A DNA stretch of 44,406 nt from Terriglobia bacterium (lineage in GTDB: Bacteria > Acidobacteriota > Terriglobia > UBA7540), in NCBI GenBank assembly GCA_030041095.1, contig JASHON010000168.1:1-44406 (forward strand). Direction: 5' to 3'. Below, piece after piece: positions 8,133 through 15,975 of this stretch. The notes below the pieces were generated by a model. It was not told the origin of the DNA and did no database searches. It saw only the letters and a list, made by a program, of their open reading frames with translations. The position numbers were made by a program, and so were the translations under genes. Positions within the stretch are counted from its first letter, which is position 1. Each line of letters opens with the position of its first letter.

Positions 8133-9460
8133 GAAGCAGAAGCGAGACGCGCACGAAGCGTGGGGTGTTCGACGCGATCGGGCATCGACGGATCGTGAGC
8201 CATCAAGCCGCCGTAGCGATGCGCGCGGGCCAGGACTTCCACCACGCGCCGTGCGGCCTGGCCATCCCATTTCTCCGGCTGGCTGTGACCGTTACGAAAG
8301 CTCAATTGGCGCCGGATGGCGGCGGCGATCGTCTCCTTCGCGGTTCCGGCAATCACGTTAGTTCCGCTCTCGACCGTTACGGGTCTCTCGGTGTTTTCCC
8401 GGACGGTGACGCAAGGAACGTTCACGCACGTTGTTTCTTCCTGGATTCCACCCGAATCGGTCACGACCAGCTCCGCGTGTTTCATCAAGCACAAAAAGTC
8501 CAGGTAACCCAACGGGCCGATGATGCGAATACTCCTGGCGCCACGGGCGCCGGAGCATGTTGCCGGCGCTCGCGGATCCTCGCTGTCCTCAAAAAAGCGA
8601 TCCAGTGCGAACTCTCGAATGCGTGCTCGCGTGCGGGGATGAGCGGGAAAGATGACCGGGCATTCGCAGGTCAATGCCGACAGGCCTTCGAGAATGTTCA
8701 GGAATGCCTCGCTGTTATCCACGTTGGATGGCCGGTGCAGCGTGAGGAGAGCGTAGTGCACGACGGAATTGGCGGCGCCGTTCGCTGCGGCCTTGCGCCG
8801 CAGCCCCAACGAATCGAGCACGGAGGAGTTGTCTGCCCTTTCAACACAGCTCAACAACGAGTCAATCATGGTGTTGCCGACGAAGTGTACCTTCTCTGCC
8901 GGAACACCCTCACGCGCCAGGTTTCGAAGCGCGCTTCGCTCCGTAACGAAGAGCAGATCCGCAAGCTGATCCGTCAGCACGCGGTTCACTTCTTCAGGCA
9001 TCGAGCGGTCAAACGATCTGAGGCCCGCTTCCACATGAGCTATGAGCGGCCGCGTTCCAGCGCTGTCATAGGAAATCTTCGCGGCTACGAGCGCGCAAGC
9101 CAGCGTAGAATTCACGTCTCCAACCACCAGCAGCACGTCAGGCTTTTCACGCAGTAAAACCTCTTCAAACCTCTTCATGATCCCGGCGGTCTGGACGGCG
9201 TGCGACCCCGAGCCGACATTGAGCTCGGCGTCAGGCGGCTTGAGGCTCAGGTCCCGGAAGAAGGCGTCGGACATCATCCGGTCATAATGCTGGCCCGTGT
9301 GCACGAGGAAGTGGCCGATAAAGACGTGATCGCCGCCAGCATTTCCGTTGCGAGCCCGGTGCAGCTCCTGCGCCATGCGATTTTGTTCATTGATTGCAGA
9401 TATAATCGGAGCCACCTTCATGAAATTGGGGCGTGCTCCGACAACGCTCATCACCTTCAT
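8129..9460 (-). CDS. Non-hydrolysing UDP-GlcNAc 2-epimerase family (WecB/WbpI type)
   Basis: A GT-B-fold epimerase of about 443 aa. The family series is complete: VVGARPNFMK at the N-terminus, HTGQHYD, VVGDVNSTLA, HVEAGLRSFDRSMPEEVNR, DQLADLLF, FVGNTMIDS, LTLHRPSNVD and VTDSGGIQEE. It inverts C2 of UDP-GlcNAc-type sugars. Beside WbpB-, WbpD- and WbpE-like genes, a WbpI role on UDP-2,3-diacetamido-glucuronic acid is likely, but plain WecB activity is possible. A Gly/Asn/Arg-rich insert before HTGQHYD and other inserts make it longer than typical family members (about 350-380 aa). A GTG start at 9475 is possible, but the ATG at 9460 has GAGG nine bases upstream. It overlaps the next gene by ATGA. 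Confidence 0.92.
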   Translation of the reverse strand: MKVMSVVGARPNFMKVAPIISAINEQNRMAQELHRARNGNAGGDHVFIGHFLVHTGQHYDRMMSDAFFRDLSLKPPDAELNVGSGSHAVQTAGIMKRFEEVLLREKPDVLLVVGDVNSTLACALVAAKISYDSAGTRPLIAHVEAGLRSFDRSMPEEVNRVLTDQLADLLFVTERSALRNLAREGVPAEKVHFVGNTMIDSLLSCVERADNSSVLDSLGLRRKAAANGAANSVVHYALLTLHRPSNVDNSEAFLNILEGLSALTCECPVIFPAHPRTRARIREFALDRFFEDSEDPRAPATCSGARGARSIRIIGPLGYLDFLCLMKHAELVVTDSGGIQEETTCVNVPCVTVRENTERPVTVESGTNVIAGTAKETIAAAIRRQLSFRNGHSQPEKWDGQAARRVVEVLARAHRYGGLMAHDPSMPDRVEHPTLRARLASAS

Positions 9461-9510
9461 CTCGAACAACCTCACGCGTGATGGATTAAGGGCGGCAAAA
9501 GGAGGGACGG

Positions 9511-10548
9511 TCAGGACGGAGCAGACTGGATCAGGCTGGAGATGTTATCGACGATCTTGCGAAGCGCTAAATTGCTCCGGCCGGCATCCGGAGGCGCTTG
9601 GCGCCGGCGTCTCAGATCGATCTTCGTGCGCACATCTTCGGGGGTCTCGAGCAGAATCAAGCGGCCTTGATCTGCCAGATATCGATCGACCGCTCCGATC
9701 TTGCCCCGGAAGATGCTGTAGACGGGCACTCCTAATGCCGCTGCTTCACGGTTCATTGTTCCCCCACCACTGACCACCAAGTCGGAATTCCAGATGAGAT
9801 TGAGCCCGTCTACAGCACGGCGCGGAATGATGGCTCTTCCGGACTCAAACAGAACCGGCCAGGTGGCTCGCAGCCAACCTGCCTGAGCCTCGTTGCGAGG
9901 CAGCACGACGGCCTTTACTGCCGATTGCCGGCCAAGCAGGTCCATCAGCGCGTGGAAAAGCTCTTCGCTTGCCGGGTTGTGGTAGTGCGCCTCATTGGCA
10001 GGCGGGCGAACGGTGGCCACCACATGATCGTCTGCAAGCCCTAATTCGGCGCGAATTGCGGGATCGGGCTGGAATTTTCCGACGTAGACGTCTTCCTTGA
10101 TGCCGGGATAGCGCCGCAGAGACTTGCCCTTGAAACGAACGGCGGATTCAGGGATAACCTCGGGCGCCATCGCCCAGGTTGGAGCGAAAAGAGCCCGGGC
10201 GAACTCGTAGTCAAGGATGAGCAGCGACGGGATGCCGAGAAAGCGGCAAGCAAGCAGTTGTGCCCTCGAGCCATGCGAGACACCCAAGGCTGGCCGTTCT
10301 CGCAACGCAAACGGCACCAGCCGCGCGGCGCGAATGCAGAGTCCAATGACTTTTAGGACTTTATGCCTGCCGTAGTGGCGTCCGATGCGCGTGTACTTGA
10401 AATGGTACAAATCTGCCAGCCCGCATACCTGAAAAGCCGACCGCGCCGTTAGCGTAACGGAATAACCGCGGTTCTCGAGTTCCTCGATAATGGGAGCAAA
10501 AAAGGGAACGTGCGGGCTATTATCGAGATCGATCCAAATCTTTTTCAT
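9511..10548 (-). CDS. DUF354 family protein, GT-B glycosyltransferase-like
   Basis: About 345 aa from the ATG at 10548, where the DUF354 consensus start appears (KKIWIDLDNSPHVPFF). The frame is open upstream with an ATG at 10671 and a TTG at 10683, nearer the previous stop. The 41-45 extra residues are Ala/Arg/Ser-rich and unlike the family, but a longer start is possible since no good ribosome binding site marks 10548. Other signals: GVSHGSRAQLLACRFLGIPSLLILDYEFA in the middle, VVLPRNEAQ, then SDLVVSGGGTMNREAAALGVPVYSI, typical of UDP-sugar-binding GT-B C-terminal domains. DUF354 proteins recur in archaeal and bacterial glycan loci. A sugar-transfer role is inferred, not shown. Confidence 0.82.
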   Translation of the reverse strand: MKKIWIDLDNSPHVPFFAPIIEELENRGYSVTLTARSAFQVCGLADLYHFKYTRIGRHYGRHKVLKVIGLCIRAARLVPFALRERPALGVSHGSRAQLLACRFLGIPSLLILDYEFARALFAPTWAMAPEVIPESAVRFKGKSLRRYPGIKEDVYVGKFQPDPAIRAELGLADDHVVATVRPPANEAHYHNPASEELFHALMDLLGRQSAVKAVVLPRNEAQAGWLRATWPVLFESGRAIIPRRAVDGLNLIWNSDLVVSGGGTMNREAAALGVPVYSIFRGKIGAVDRYLADQGRLILLETPEDVRTKIDLRRRRQAPPDAGRSNLALRKIVDNISSLIQSAPS

Positions 10549-10679
10549 GCTCGCATCGCGTGACGCGGACCGGACCGGACCGCCGCTCGCCGCGCGGCTT
10601 CGGGCAATCTCCTGTTGGATGTCTACAGATGCGGCACGACCGGCGGAGGCGCTGCGGAAGAGTCTTTGCATCTTTTCAC

Positions 10680-11963
10680 TCAATGGGATTTAAGAAAAGT
10701 GGCGCTGCCAAGGGTTTGCTGTGGCCGGTGGGTGTTTTCGGCATCGTGCTGCGAGCCGACGGCGGCAACACAGGCTTTGGGTTCGGAGAAAAACTCCAGA
10801 ACGCACTCGGTGACCTGGGTTTGGAGCTCGCGCGTCAACTCGGGATACATCGGAAGAGAGAGAACTTCCTCCGCAGCGCTCTCCGCCACGGGGAAGCTGC
10901 CGATTCTGTAACCGAGCGTTTCGCAAGCTTTTTGAAGGTGTATCGGGATCGGGTAATGGATTCCCGTCCCAATACCCCGGCTCGCAAGATGAGCCTTAAG
11001 ACGGTCCCGGGACGCCGCTCGAACCACGTAAAGGTGATAAACGGATCGCGCCCAGCCGGGCTCGGACGGAAGCGCGACCTCTCCGTTAGCAGCCGCAAGG
11101 AGTTCGTCATAGCCTGAGGCGACCTCCCTTCTTCGTTCATTCCACTTCGGGAGATGATCGAGCTTCGCGCGCAATATCCCGGCCTGGATCGCGTCAAGCC
11201 GTCCGTTATAGCCCTCCATTTGGTGGTAATACTTACGGACTTGCCCGTGGTCCCTCAGCATTCGTACCTTCCTCGCAACGTCTTCATCACTGGTCGTCAC
11301 GGCGCCCCCTTCTCCGCAGGCTCCCAGGTTCTTCCCGGGATAGAAACTGAAGGCTGCCGCGCGCCCCATCGATCCCACTCTTCTCCACTGCTCCTGTTTC
11401 CTTGAGAAGTATTCGGCGCCGTGGGCCTGGCAGGCGTCTTCGATAACCGCCAGCTTGAAGCGCGCGGCCAGATCGAGGATGGGATCCATATCAGCCGGTT
11501 GTCCGTACAGATGCACGGGCACAATGGCGGTGACAACACTCTGGCTTTGGGAATGGATGACTCTGCCGCTGCCCGGGTCCATGCGGCATTTATTGTGAAG
11601 AAATTCTTCCAGGCTGGTAGCGCTCAGGTTAAACGTCTCTGCGTCAACATCAACGAAATCGACCCGGGCTCCGGCTTGAGAGATCGCTTCCGCGGTCGCG
11701 ATGAAGGTGTTCGGGACAGTGACCACCGTTTGGCCGCGGCCGACGCCGCAAGCCATCAGGGCGAATCGAAGCGCATCCGTTCCGCTGCCAACTCCGACCG
11801 CGTCATGCGTCCCGCAAAAAGCGGCAAAGGCTCGCTCGAATTCCTCGAGCATCTCGCCGCCGACAAATGCGCCGCGCCGCAATGCCGCCCGAAAGACACC
11901 GACAAGGTTCTCCTCGAGCGCACGATGCGGCTGCGCCAGATCTAGAAAAGGAATCATCATCAT
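10680..11963 (-). CDS. DegT/DnrJ/EryC1/StrS sugar aminotransferase (WbpE/WlbC-like)
   Basis: About 427 aa from the ATG at 11963, which overlaps the upstream acetyltransferase stop (ATGA); two further in-frame ATGs follow at once. It begins with IPFLDLAQPHR, as sugar aminotransferases do. It has GVGSGTDALRFAL near residue 60 (PLP phosphate loop), VTVPNTFIATAEAI, AVIEDACQAHGAEY (pyridine-ring Asp) and FSFYPGKNLGACGEGGAV, whose lysine forms the Schiff base. The family transfers an amino group from glutamate to a keto sugar. Its neighbours suggest amination of the 3-keto product of the Gfo/Idh dehydrogenase. An insert before the PLP Asp motif and a tail of about 35 residues make it longer than WbpE. 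Confidence 0.92.
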   Translation of the reverse strand: MMMIPFLDLAQPHRALEENLVGVFRAALRRGAFVGGEMLEEFERAFAAFCGTHDAVGVGSGTDALRFALMACGVGRGQTVVTVPNTFIATAEAISQAGARVDFVDVDAETFNLSATSLEEFLHNKCRMDPGSGRVIHSQSQSVVTAIVPVHLYGQPADMDPILDLAARFKLAVIEDACQAHGAEYFSRKQEQWRRVGSMGRAAAFSFYPGKNLGACGEGGAVTTSDEDVARKVRMLRDHGQVRKYYHQMEGYNGRLDAIQAGILRAKLDHLPKWNERRREVASGYDELLAAANGEVALPSEPGWARSVYHLYVVRAASRDRLKAHLASRGIGTGIHYPIPIHLQKACETLGYRIGSFPVAESAAEEVLSLPMYPELTRELQTQVTECVLEFFSEPKACVAAVGSQHDAENTHRPQQTLGSATFLKSH

Positions 11964-12529
11964 TGCTCTCCCACGGCCCCGGCTGCAGACGAAAGTCTCC
12001 GGAGCACACGCGCCGGATTGCCCGCCACAACGCATCGGGAGGGTACGTCGTGCGTCACCACGCTGCCGGCGCCCACGATGGCCTGTTCTCCAATTTCCAC
12101 ATTCGCCAGAATCGTGGCGCCGGAGCCGATCGACGCACCTCGCCTGACGAGCGTAGGAACGACGATCCAGTCGTTTTCGTTTTGCAAGCGTCCACCCGCA
12201 ACCGTCGCCCTTGGATATAAGTCGTTAATGAACGTCACCCCGTGGCCGATGAACACGTCATCCTGAACGGTGACGCCCTCGCAGATGAACGTGTGGCTCG
12301 AAACTTTGCAGTTCTTGCCGACCCTCGCATTTTTCTGGATTTCGACGAATGCGCCGATCTTGGTGTTATCTCCAATTTCACAGCCATAAAGATTAATGAA
12401 CCGCGAGAGCTTCACCCCTGCTCCCAGCTTGACGTCGGGAGAAATACACGTGTCAGGCGTTGCGTCGACCGCCGTCGTTTCCTTACCGGGCGCGGAGGCA
12501 GCTTGGGCAACGATGGAGGGTTCCGTCAT
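11960..12529 (-). CDS. Left-handed beta-helix N-acetyltransferase, WbpD/WlbB-like
   Basis: About 189 aa from the ATG at 12529, which overlaps the dehydrogenase stop by ATGA. The frame extends to 12703, but that Arg-rich extension is a shadow of the upstream gene. After a 35-residue lead, the protein is made of hexapeptide repeats: INLYGCEIGDNTKIGAF, EIQKNARVGKNCKVSSHTF, ICEGVTVQDDVFIGHGV, then TFINDLYPRA. This closely follows the WbpD/WlbB pattern. Those enzymes acetylate the 3-amino group of UDP-2-acetamido-3-amino-2,3-dideoxy-glucuronate using acetyl-CoA. The C-terminal coils ATILANVEIGEQAIVGAGSVV and VVAGNPARVLRR are the usual trimer/CoA end. Length fits the family. Substrate is inferred from similarity and gene order. 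Confidence 0.9.
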   Translation of the reverse strand: MTEPSIVAQAASAPGKETTAVDATPDTCISPDVKLGAGVKLSRFINLYGCEIGDNTKIGAFVEIQKNARVGKNCKVSSHTFICEGVTVQDDVFIGHGVTFINDLYPRATVAGGRLQNENDWIVVPTLVRRGASIGSGATILANVEIGEQAIVGAGSVVTHDVPSRCVVAGNPARVLRRLSSAAGAVGEQ

Positions 12530-13527
12530 ATGCGCACTGCCTTGCCTCTCTGCTTGAGCGACTGATGCGCGGCATGGAGCAGCTTGACCACGCGCACGCC
12601 GGCGTCGCCGTCGTTGAACGGCCGCTCGTTCTTCTCGATGCAATCGACGAAATACTCGGCTTCCGTTTTCAACGCTTCGGTCTGCTCGATCCTCGGCGCC
12701 CACATATCTCCCGAGCGGTAGCTCACCAGAAGGTCATAGACGCCCTGGCGGTTCTTGACCCGTACGCCCTTGTCATACACCCGAATCTTCTCGTCGGCCT
12801 CGAGGTCATTCCAGACGAGCATCTTCCGCTCGCCCCCGATCAGGGCCGTTCTTACTTTCACGGGAGAGAGCCAGTTCACGTTGATGTGGGCAATCGTATT
12901 GCCCGGAAAGTAGATCGTGATAAACGCCAGGTCTTCGAGGCCATTCAGGTGCGCCTCGCCCGTGGCGACAATAGCTTGGGGGCGCGCGTCGATCAAGTAG
13001 TCCATGATGGAAAGGTCGTGGGGCGCGAGGTCCCAAATCACGTTGACATCGTGCTGAAAGAGCCCCAGATTCACCCGCGTGGAATCGTAATAATAGAGGT
13101 TGCCAAGAGCGTCTTCGTCGATGAGCTGACGGATTTTTCTCACGGCTCCGGTAAAGAGGAACGTGTGATCTACCATAACCGTCAGACTGGCGCGGCTAGC
13201 CAGCTCGACTAGCTCTTCCCCCTGCTCGGGGTTACACGTAAAGGGCTTCTCGACGAATACATGCTTACCGTGCTCGAGGGCGGCCTTGGCTAGCGAATAG
13301 TGCGACGCAACCGGCGTAATCAGCGCCACCGCGTCAACATCCTTCGAGTTCAGAAGCTCGCCGGCCGAGCTCGTGAGCCTTACGCCCGGGTAATTCCGTT
13401 TGGCTCGCGCCAGCGCCGAGGGGTTGGCATCACATATCCCAACCAGTTGGGCCCGGTCGACGGCGTTGAAGTTCCTGGCGACGTTAGGTCCCCAGTATCC
13501 ATATCCGATAACACCAATTCGAAGCAT
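12526..13527 (-). CDS. Gfo/Idh/MocA-family oxidoreductase (WbpB/WlbA-like)
   Basis: A 333-aa NAD(P)-dependent sugar dehydrogenase. GVIGYGYWGPNVARNF at the N-terminus is the dinucleotide-binding loop, and VFVEKPFTCNPEQG near residue 95 holds the EKP motif with the conserved lysine. FQHDVNVIWDLAPHDLSIMDYL near residue 170 carries the catalytic His region. Gene order with WbpD-, WbpE- and WbpI-like genes suggests oxidation of the C3 hydroxyl of UDP-GlcNAcA. The ATG at 13527 is preceded by GGAG eight bases upstream. The 92-bp gap before it is one of the few real gaps in this part of the cluster and may hold a transcript boundary. Confidence 0.92.
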   Translation of the reverse strand: MLRIGVIGYGYWGPNVARNFNAVDRAQLVGICDANPSALARAKRNYPGVRLTSSAGELLNSKDVDAVALITPVASHYSLAKAALEHGKHVFVEKPFTCNPEQGEELVELASRASLTVMVDHTFLFTGAVRKIRQLIDEDALGNLYYYDSTRVNLGLFQHDVNVIWDLAPHDLSIMDYLIDARPQAIVATGEAHLNGLEDLAFITIYFPGNTIAHINVNWLSPVKVRTALIGGERKMLVWNDLEADEKIRVYDKGVRVKNRQGVYDLLVSYRSGDMWAPRIEQTEALKTEAEYFVDCIEKNERPFNDGDAGVRVVKLLHAAHQSLKQRGKAVRI

Positions 13528-13541
13528 GTCTTAATCTCCGC

Positions 13542-13555
13542 GGGCTTCAGCCCCT
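13542..13555. repeat. REP-like hairpin unit GGGCTTCAGCCCCT
   Basis: A short inverted sequence (GGGCT/AGCCC around a CTTCAG-type centre) lies in the gap between the sugar transferase and the Gfo/Idh gene. The same 14 bases occur at 44218-44231 near the right end of the window, again outside genes. Two intergenic copies in 44 kb suggest a dispersed REP-like unit. It could also act as a weak transcript-end hairpin. Confidence 0.4.
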
Positions 13556-13619
13556 CCGCAGCCAAAGCTGTGTCCTGATGCAAAGCCGCAGGTAAAGGCG
13601 GTGTCCAGGCTCGCTGCCA

Positions 13620-14783
13620 TCAATAGGCCCCTTCGCCACTGAACACAGCCCTCGGCGTCTTCAGAAGAATCCTCAGGTCCAGCCACACGGACCACGTTCG
13701 GGCATACTTGAGATCGAGACGCACCATTTCGTCGAAGGTGGTTCTGCTCCTTCCCGAAACTTGCCACAGCCCGGTGATGCCGGGCTTTACCCCCAGCACT
13801 CGCCGGCGGTGCCAGATGTCGTAGCATTCGATCTCATAGGGAATCGCGGGGCGGGGCCCGACCAGTGACATCTCTCCCTTCAAAACGTTCCAAAATTGCG
13901 GAAGCTCATCAAGGCTCGTTTTGCGCAGGATCCGGCCCACCCAGGTCACACGAGGATCGTTCTTGATCTTGTAGAGACCGTCGGAATTGGCCAGCGTGGG
14001 ATCCGGGCGGCGCGATCCAGAAATGAGCCGGCGCACATAGTCCTTATGGATCGCCGGATCGCACGACACATGCATCGACCTGAATTTGAGGCACTCGAAC
14101 CTGCGGCCGCCGCGGCCCACCCTCACCTGCCTGAAAAAGACCGGGCCTTTCGAAGTGAGCTTAACGGCACAAGCGATGAGCGCAAACAACGGACCGAGGG
14201 CCATGAGCGTCAGGCCACTGCCAGCCACGTCGATCAGCCTCTTCGAGGCGCGGGCGAACGTTCTGGATTTGGGGTTCTCGAACGGATCGGAGAGCGGCAG
14301 GCCATTCCCGCCGTCTCCGCGTGGTTCTTCCCCGCTGGTTTCCGGAAAGAAATTCACTGAAATGGCAATGCGTTTGGTCTGAGCCGAGGTGAGGCTGTGC
14401 TCGAGCAAGCGGGTGATGCGGCTGAAGACGGCGCGGCCGACGCTCTCCTTTTCCTCTTCGCCAATCTCTGTAAAAATGATGCCGACAATTGATTTTTTCT
14501 TGAACCACCCTCTGACGTCGGTCTCGCGGGTCGACGACGAAAGCGTGGAAAGCATGGTGGAGAGCAATGGCCGGTGGTCCTGGCCTACGCTCAGCTTCGT
14601 CGCATCCAGCAGCATCAACAGCAGAAGCTTCCGGGAGCGCTCCACTCGTTTCTGCTCCACGGAAAGCGCATGAAGAAAATTCTTTTCGGACAAGAACCAG
14701 CCGTCGTCTTGCCCGGCACTGGCTTCGCCCAAGCTCGTCCCCTCGCCGGAATCGCCGACCCAATCTCTGAACAGCAAGCGCAT
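13620..14783 (-). CDS. Phosphoglycosyl transferase (bacterial sugar transferase) with degenerate GGDEF-like N-terminal domain
   Basis: A 387-aa protein. Residues 180-387 form the monotopic polyprenyl-phosphate sugar-1-phosphate transferase domain: [19 protein letters not shown] (re-entrant helix), [50 protein letters not shown] and [13 protein letters not shown]. It starts repeat-unit assembly by loading a sugar phosphate onto undecaprenyl phosphate. The usual four N-terminal membrane helices are absent. Residues 35-150 are instead a soluble domain ([41 protein letters not shown]) that resembles a GGDEF/cyclase fold without the GGDEF signature. ATG at 14783 has AGGAG nine bases upstream. Confidence 0.93.
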   Translation of the reverse strand: MRLLFRDWVGDSGEGTSLGEASAGQDDGWFLSEKNFLHALSVEQKRVERSRKLLLLMLLDATKLSVGQDHRPLLSTMLSTLSSSTRETDVRGWFKKKSIVGIIFTEIGEEEKESVGRAVFSRITRLLEHSLTSAQTKRIAISVNFFPETSGEEPRGDGGNGLPLSDPFENPKSRTFARASKRLIDVAGSGLTLMALGPLFALIACAVKLTSKGPVFFRQVRVGRGGRRFECLKFRSMHVSCDPAIHKDYVRRLISGSRRPDPTLANSDGLYKIKNDPRVTWVGRILRKTSLDELPQFWNVLKGEMSLVGPRPAIPYEIECYDIWHRRRVLGVKPGITGLWQVSGRSRTTFDEMVRLDLKYARTWSVWLDLRILLKTPRAVFSGEGAY

Positions 14784-14948
14784 TACGGGATCGCTCCTTG
14801 TGTTCTCACCTCTGCCTCAGTGGAGGAAGGCGGATCGCCTCCATGACCGGCGACCGGCCAAAAACCACAGGCTCTGGGGGAAGGGCGGCAAGTTGCACGG
14901 AAGTCCGCTTGAGACATGACGAGCGAGGAATGCTCTTCTGTACACCGG

Positions 14949-15917
14949 CTAAAACGTGATGCGTTGGCTCGTCTCGTTCGCAGGCTCGCCGGCATGGGCA
15001 GGGTGGCCCTCGTTGCCGCGATACTCGTATCCGTACCTCGACCCTGTATCCACTCGGTTCAAGACGACACCCACGAACGGCTTTCCACGAAACTCCCGGT
15101 AGGCAAGCTGGGCAAGATCGCTCTGCGTCTGTCCGGCTCTGACGACCAACAATACCCCGTCGCTCGATTCTGCGATGAGCCTCGCGTCGGCCACCGGGAT
15201 GACGGGCGGTGAGTCAATAAGAATCCAGTCGAATGCGATCGCCAGCCGCTTCAGCAACGTCCGAAGGCAGCCGTTGCCAAGCAGTTCTGTGGCATTTGGC
15301 GCTGCCGTGCCACTGGGAATAAAGAAGAAGTTTTCCAAAGGACCACGTCGCACGATGGCAAATTCGTTTACGTTGCCCGCGAGATAGTCCGAAAGGCCCG
15401 GAACCGGACTCACGCCCAGCGCCTGATGAAGCTTCGACGACCGCAAATCACCATCAATGAGCAACACATGCCGCTCTCGTTGCCAAACAATCACCTGGGC
15501 CAGATTGGCGGCGACAAAGGTTTTGCCTTCCCCGGGCATCGGACTTGTAATCAGCAGCGTTTGCAAGGGCTGACGGTCACGGATCAAGTCCAGACGCGAT
15601 CGCAGAGTTCGAAATTCCTCACTGCCTGGAGTTCGAAATCCTTCTCCATAAAAGAGCACGGTTCCCGGATCAGGCGCCCATTCGGTCTGGGGGCATTGTT
15701 CCGCAAAGGCCCTCAAGGGTCCGGCCACACCCCCTCCGTTGCCGCTGGCCCGTGCGGCGCCGCCAACATGGCGAGACGCGTCCCCATCTACGCCGTTCGG
15801 GCTCGATGAAGACCCATCAGGCTCCTTCGTTTCAGACAGAAGGTCGCGGACCTGAACGGAATCAACCTCAACCTTTTCGCACTCAGCTCTCTTGAGAGCA
15901 TCATGAAGGCGGCTCAT
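14949..15917 (-). CDS. CpsD/CapB-type tyrosine-protein kinase (Wzc cytoplasmic domain)
   Basis: A 322-aa BY-kinase. Walker A is SPMPGEGKT at residues 125-133, Walker A' is LLIDGDLR near 153, and Walker B is WILIDSPPV near 230. Residues 1-90 are a low-complexity Ser/Gly/Asp linker. The C-terminal tail has only a few tyrosines (YGYEYRG), fewer than the classical Tyr cluster, so autophosphorylation may be reduced. It pairs with the Wzz-like protein encoded 58 bp upstream, as in two-protein Gram-positive systems. The pair controls polysaccharide chain length and export. ATG at 15917 has GAGGGAGAA just upstream. Confidence 0.92.
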   Translation of the reverse strand: MSRLHDALKRAECEKVEVDSVQVRDLLSETKEPDGSSSSPNGVDGDASRHVGGAARASGNGGGVAGPLRAFAEQCPQTEWAPDPGTVLFYGEGFRTPGSEEFRTLRSRLDLIRDRQPLQTLLITSPMPGEGKTFVAANLAQVIVWQRERHVLLIDGDLRSSKLHQALGVSPVPGLSDYLAGNVNEFAIVRRGPLENFFFIPSGTAAPNATELLGNGCLRTLLKRLAIAFDWILIDSPPVIPVADARLIAESSDGVLLVVRAGQTQSDLAQLAYREFRGKPFVGVVLNRVDTGSRYGYEYRGNEGHPAHAGEPANETSQRITF

Positions 15918-15975
15918 AAGTTCTCCCTCTTTGACAATCCTTCAGGCAACTTCCCAGAAACCGGTCTGGACGCAG

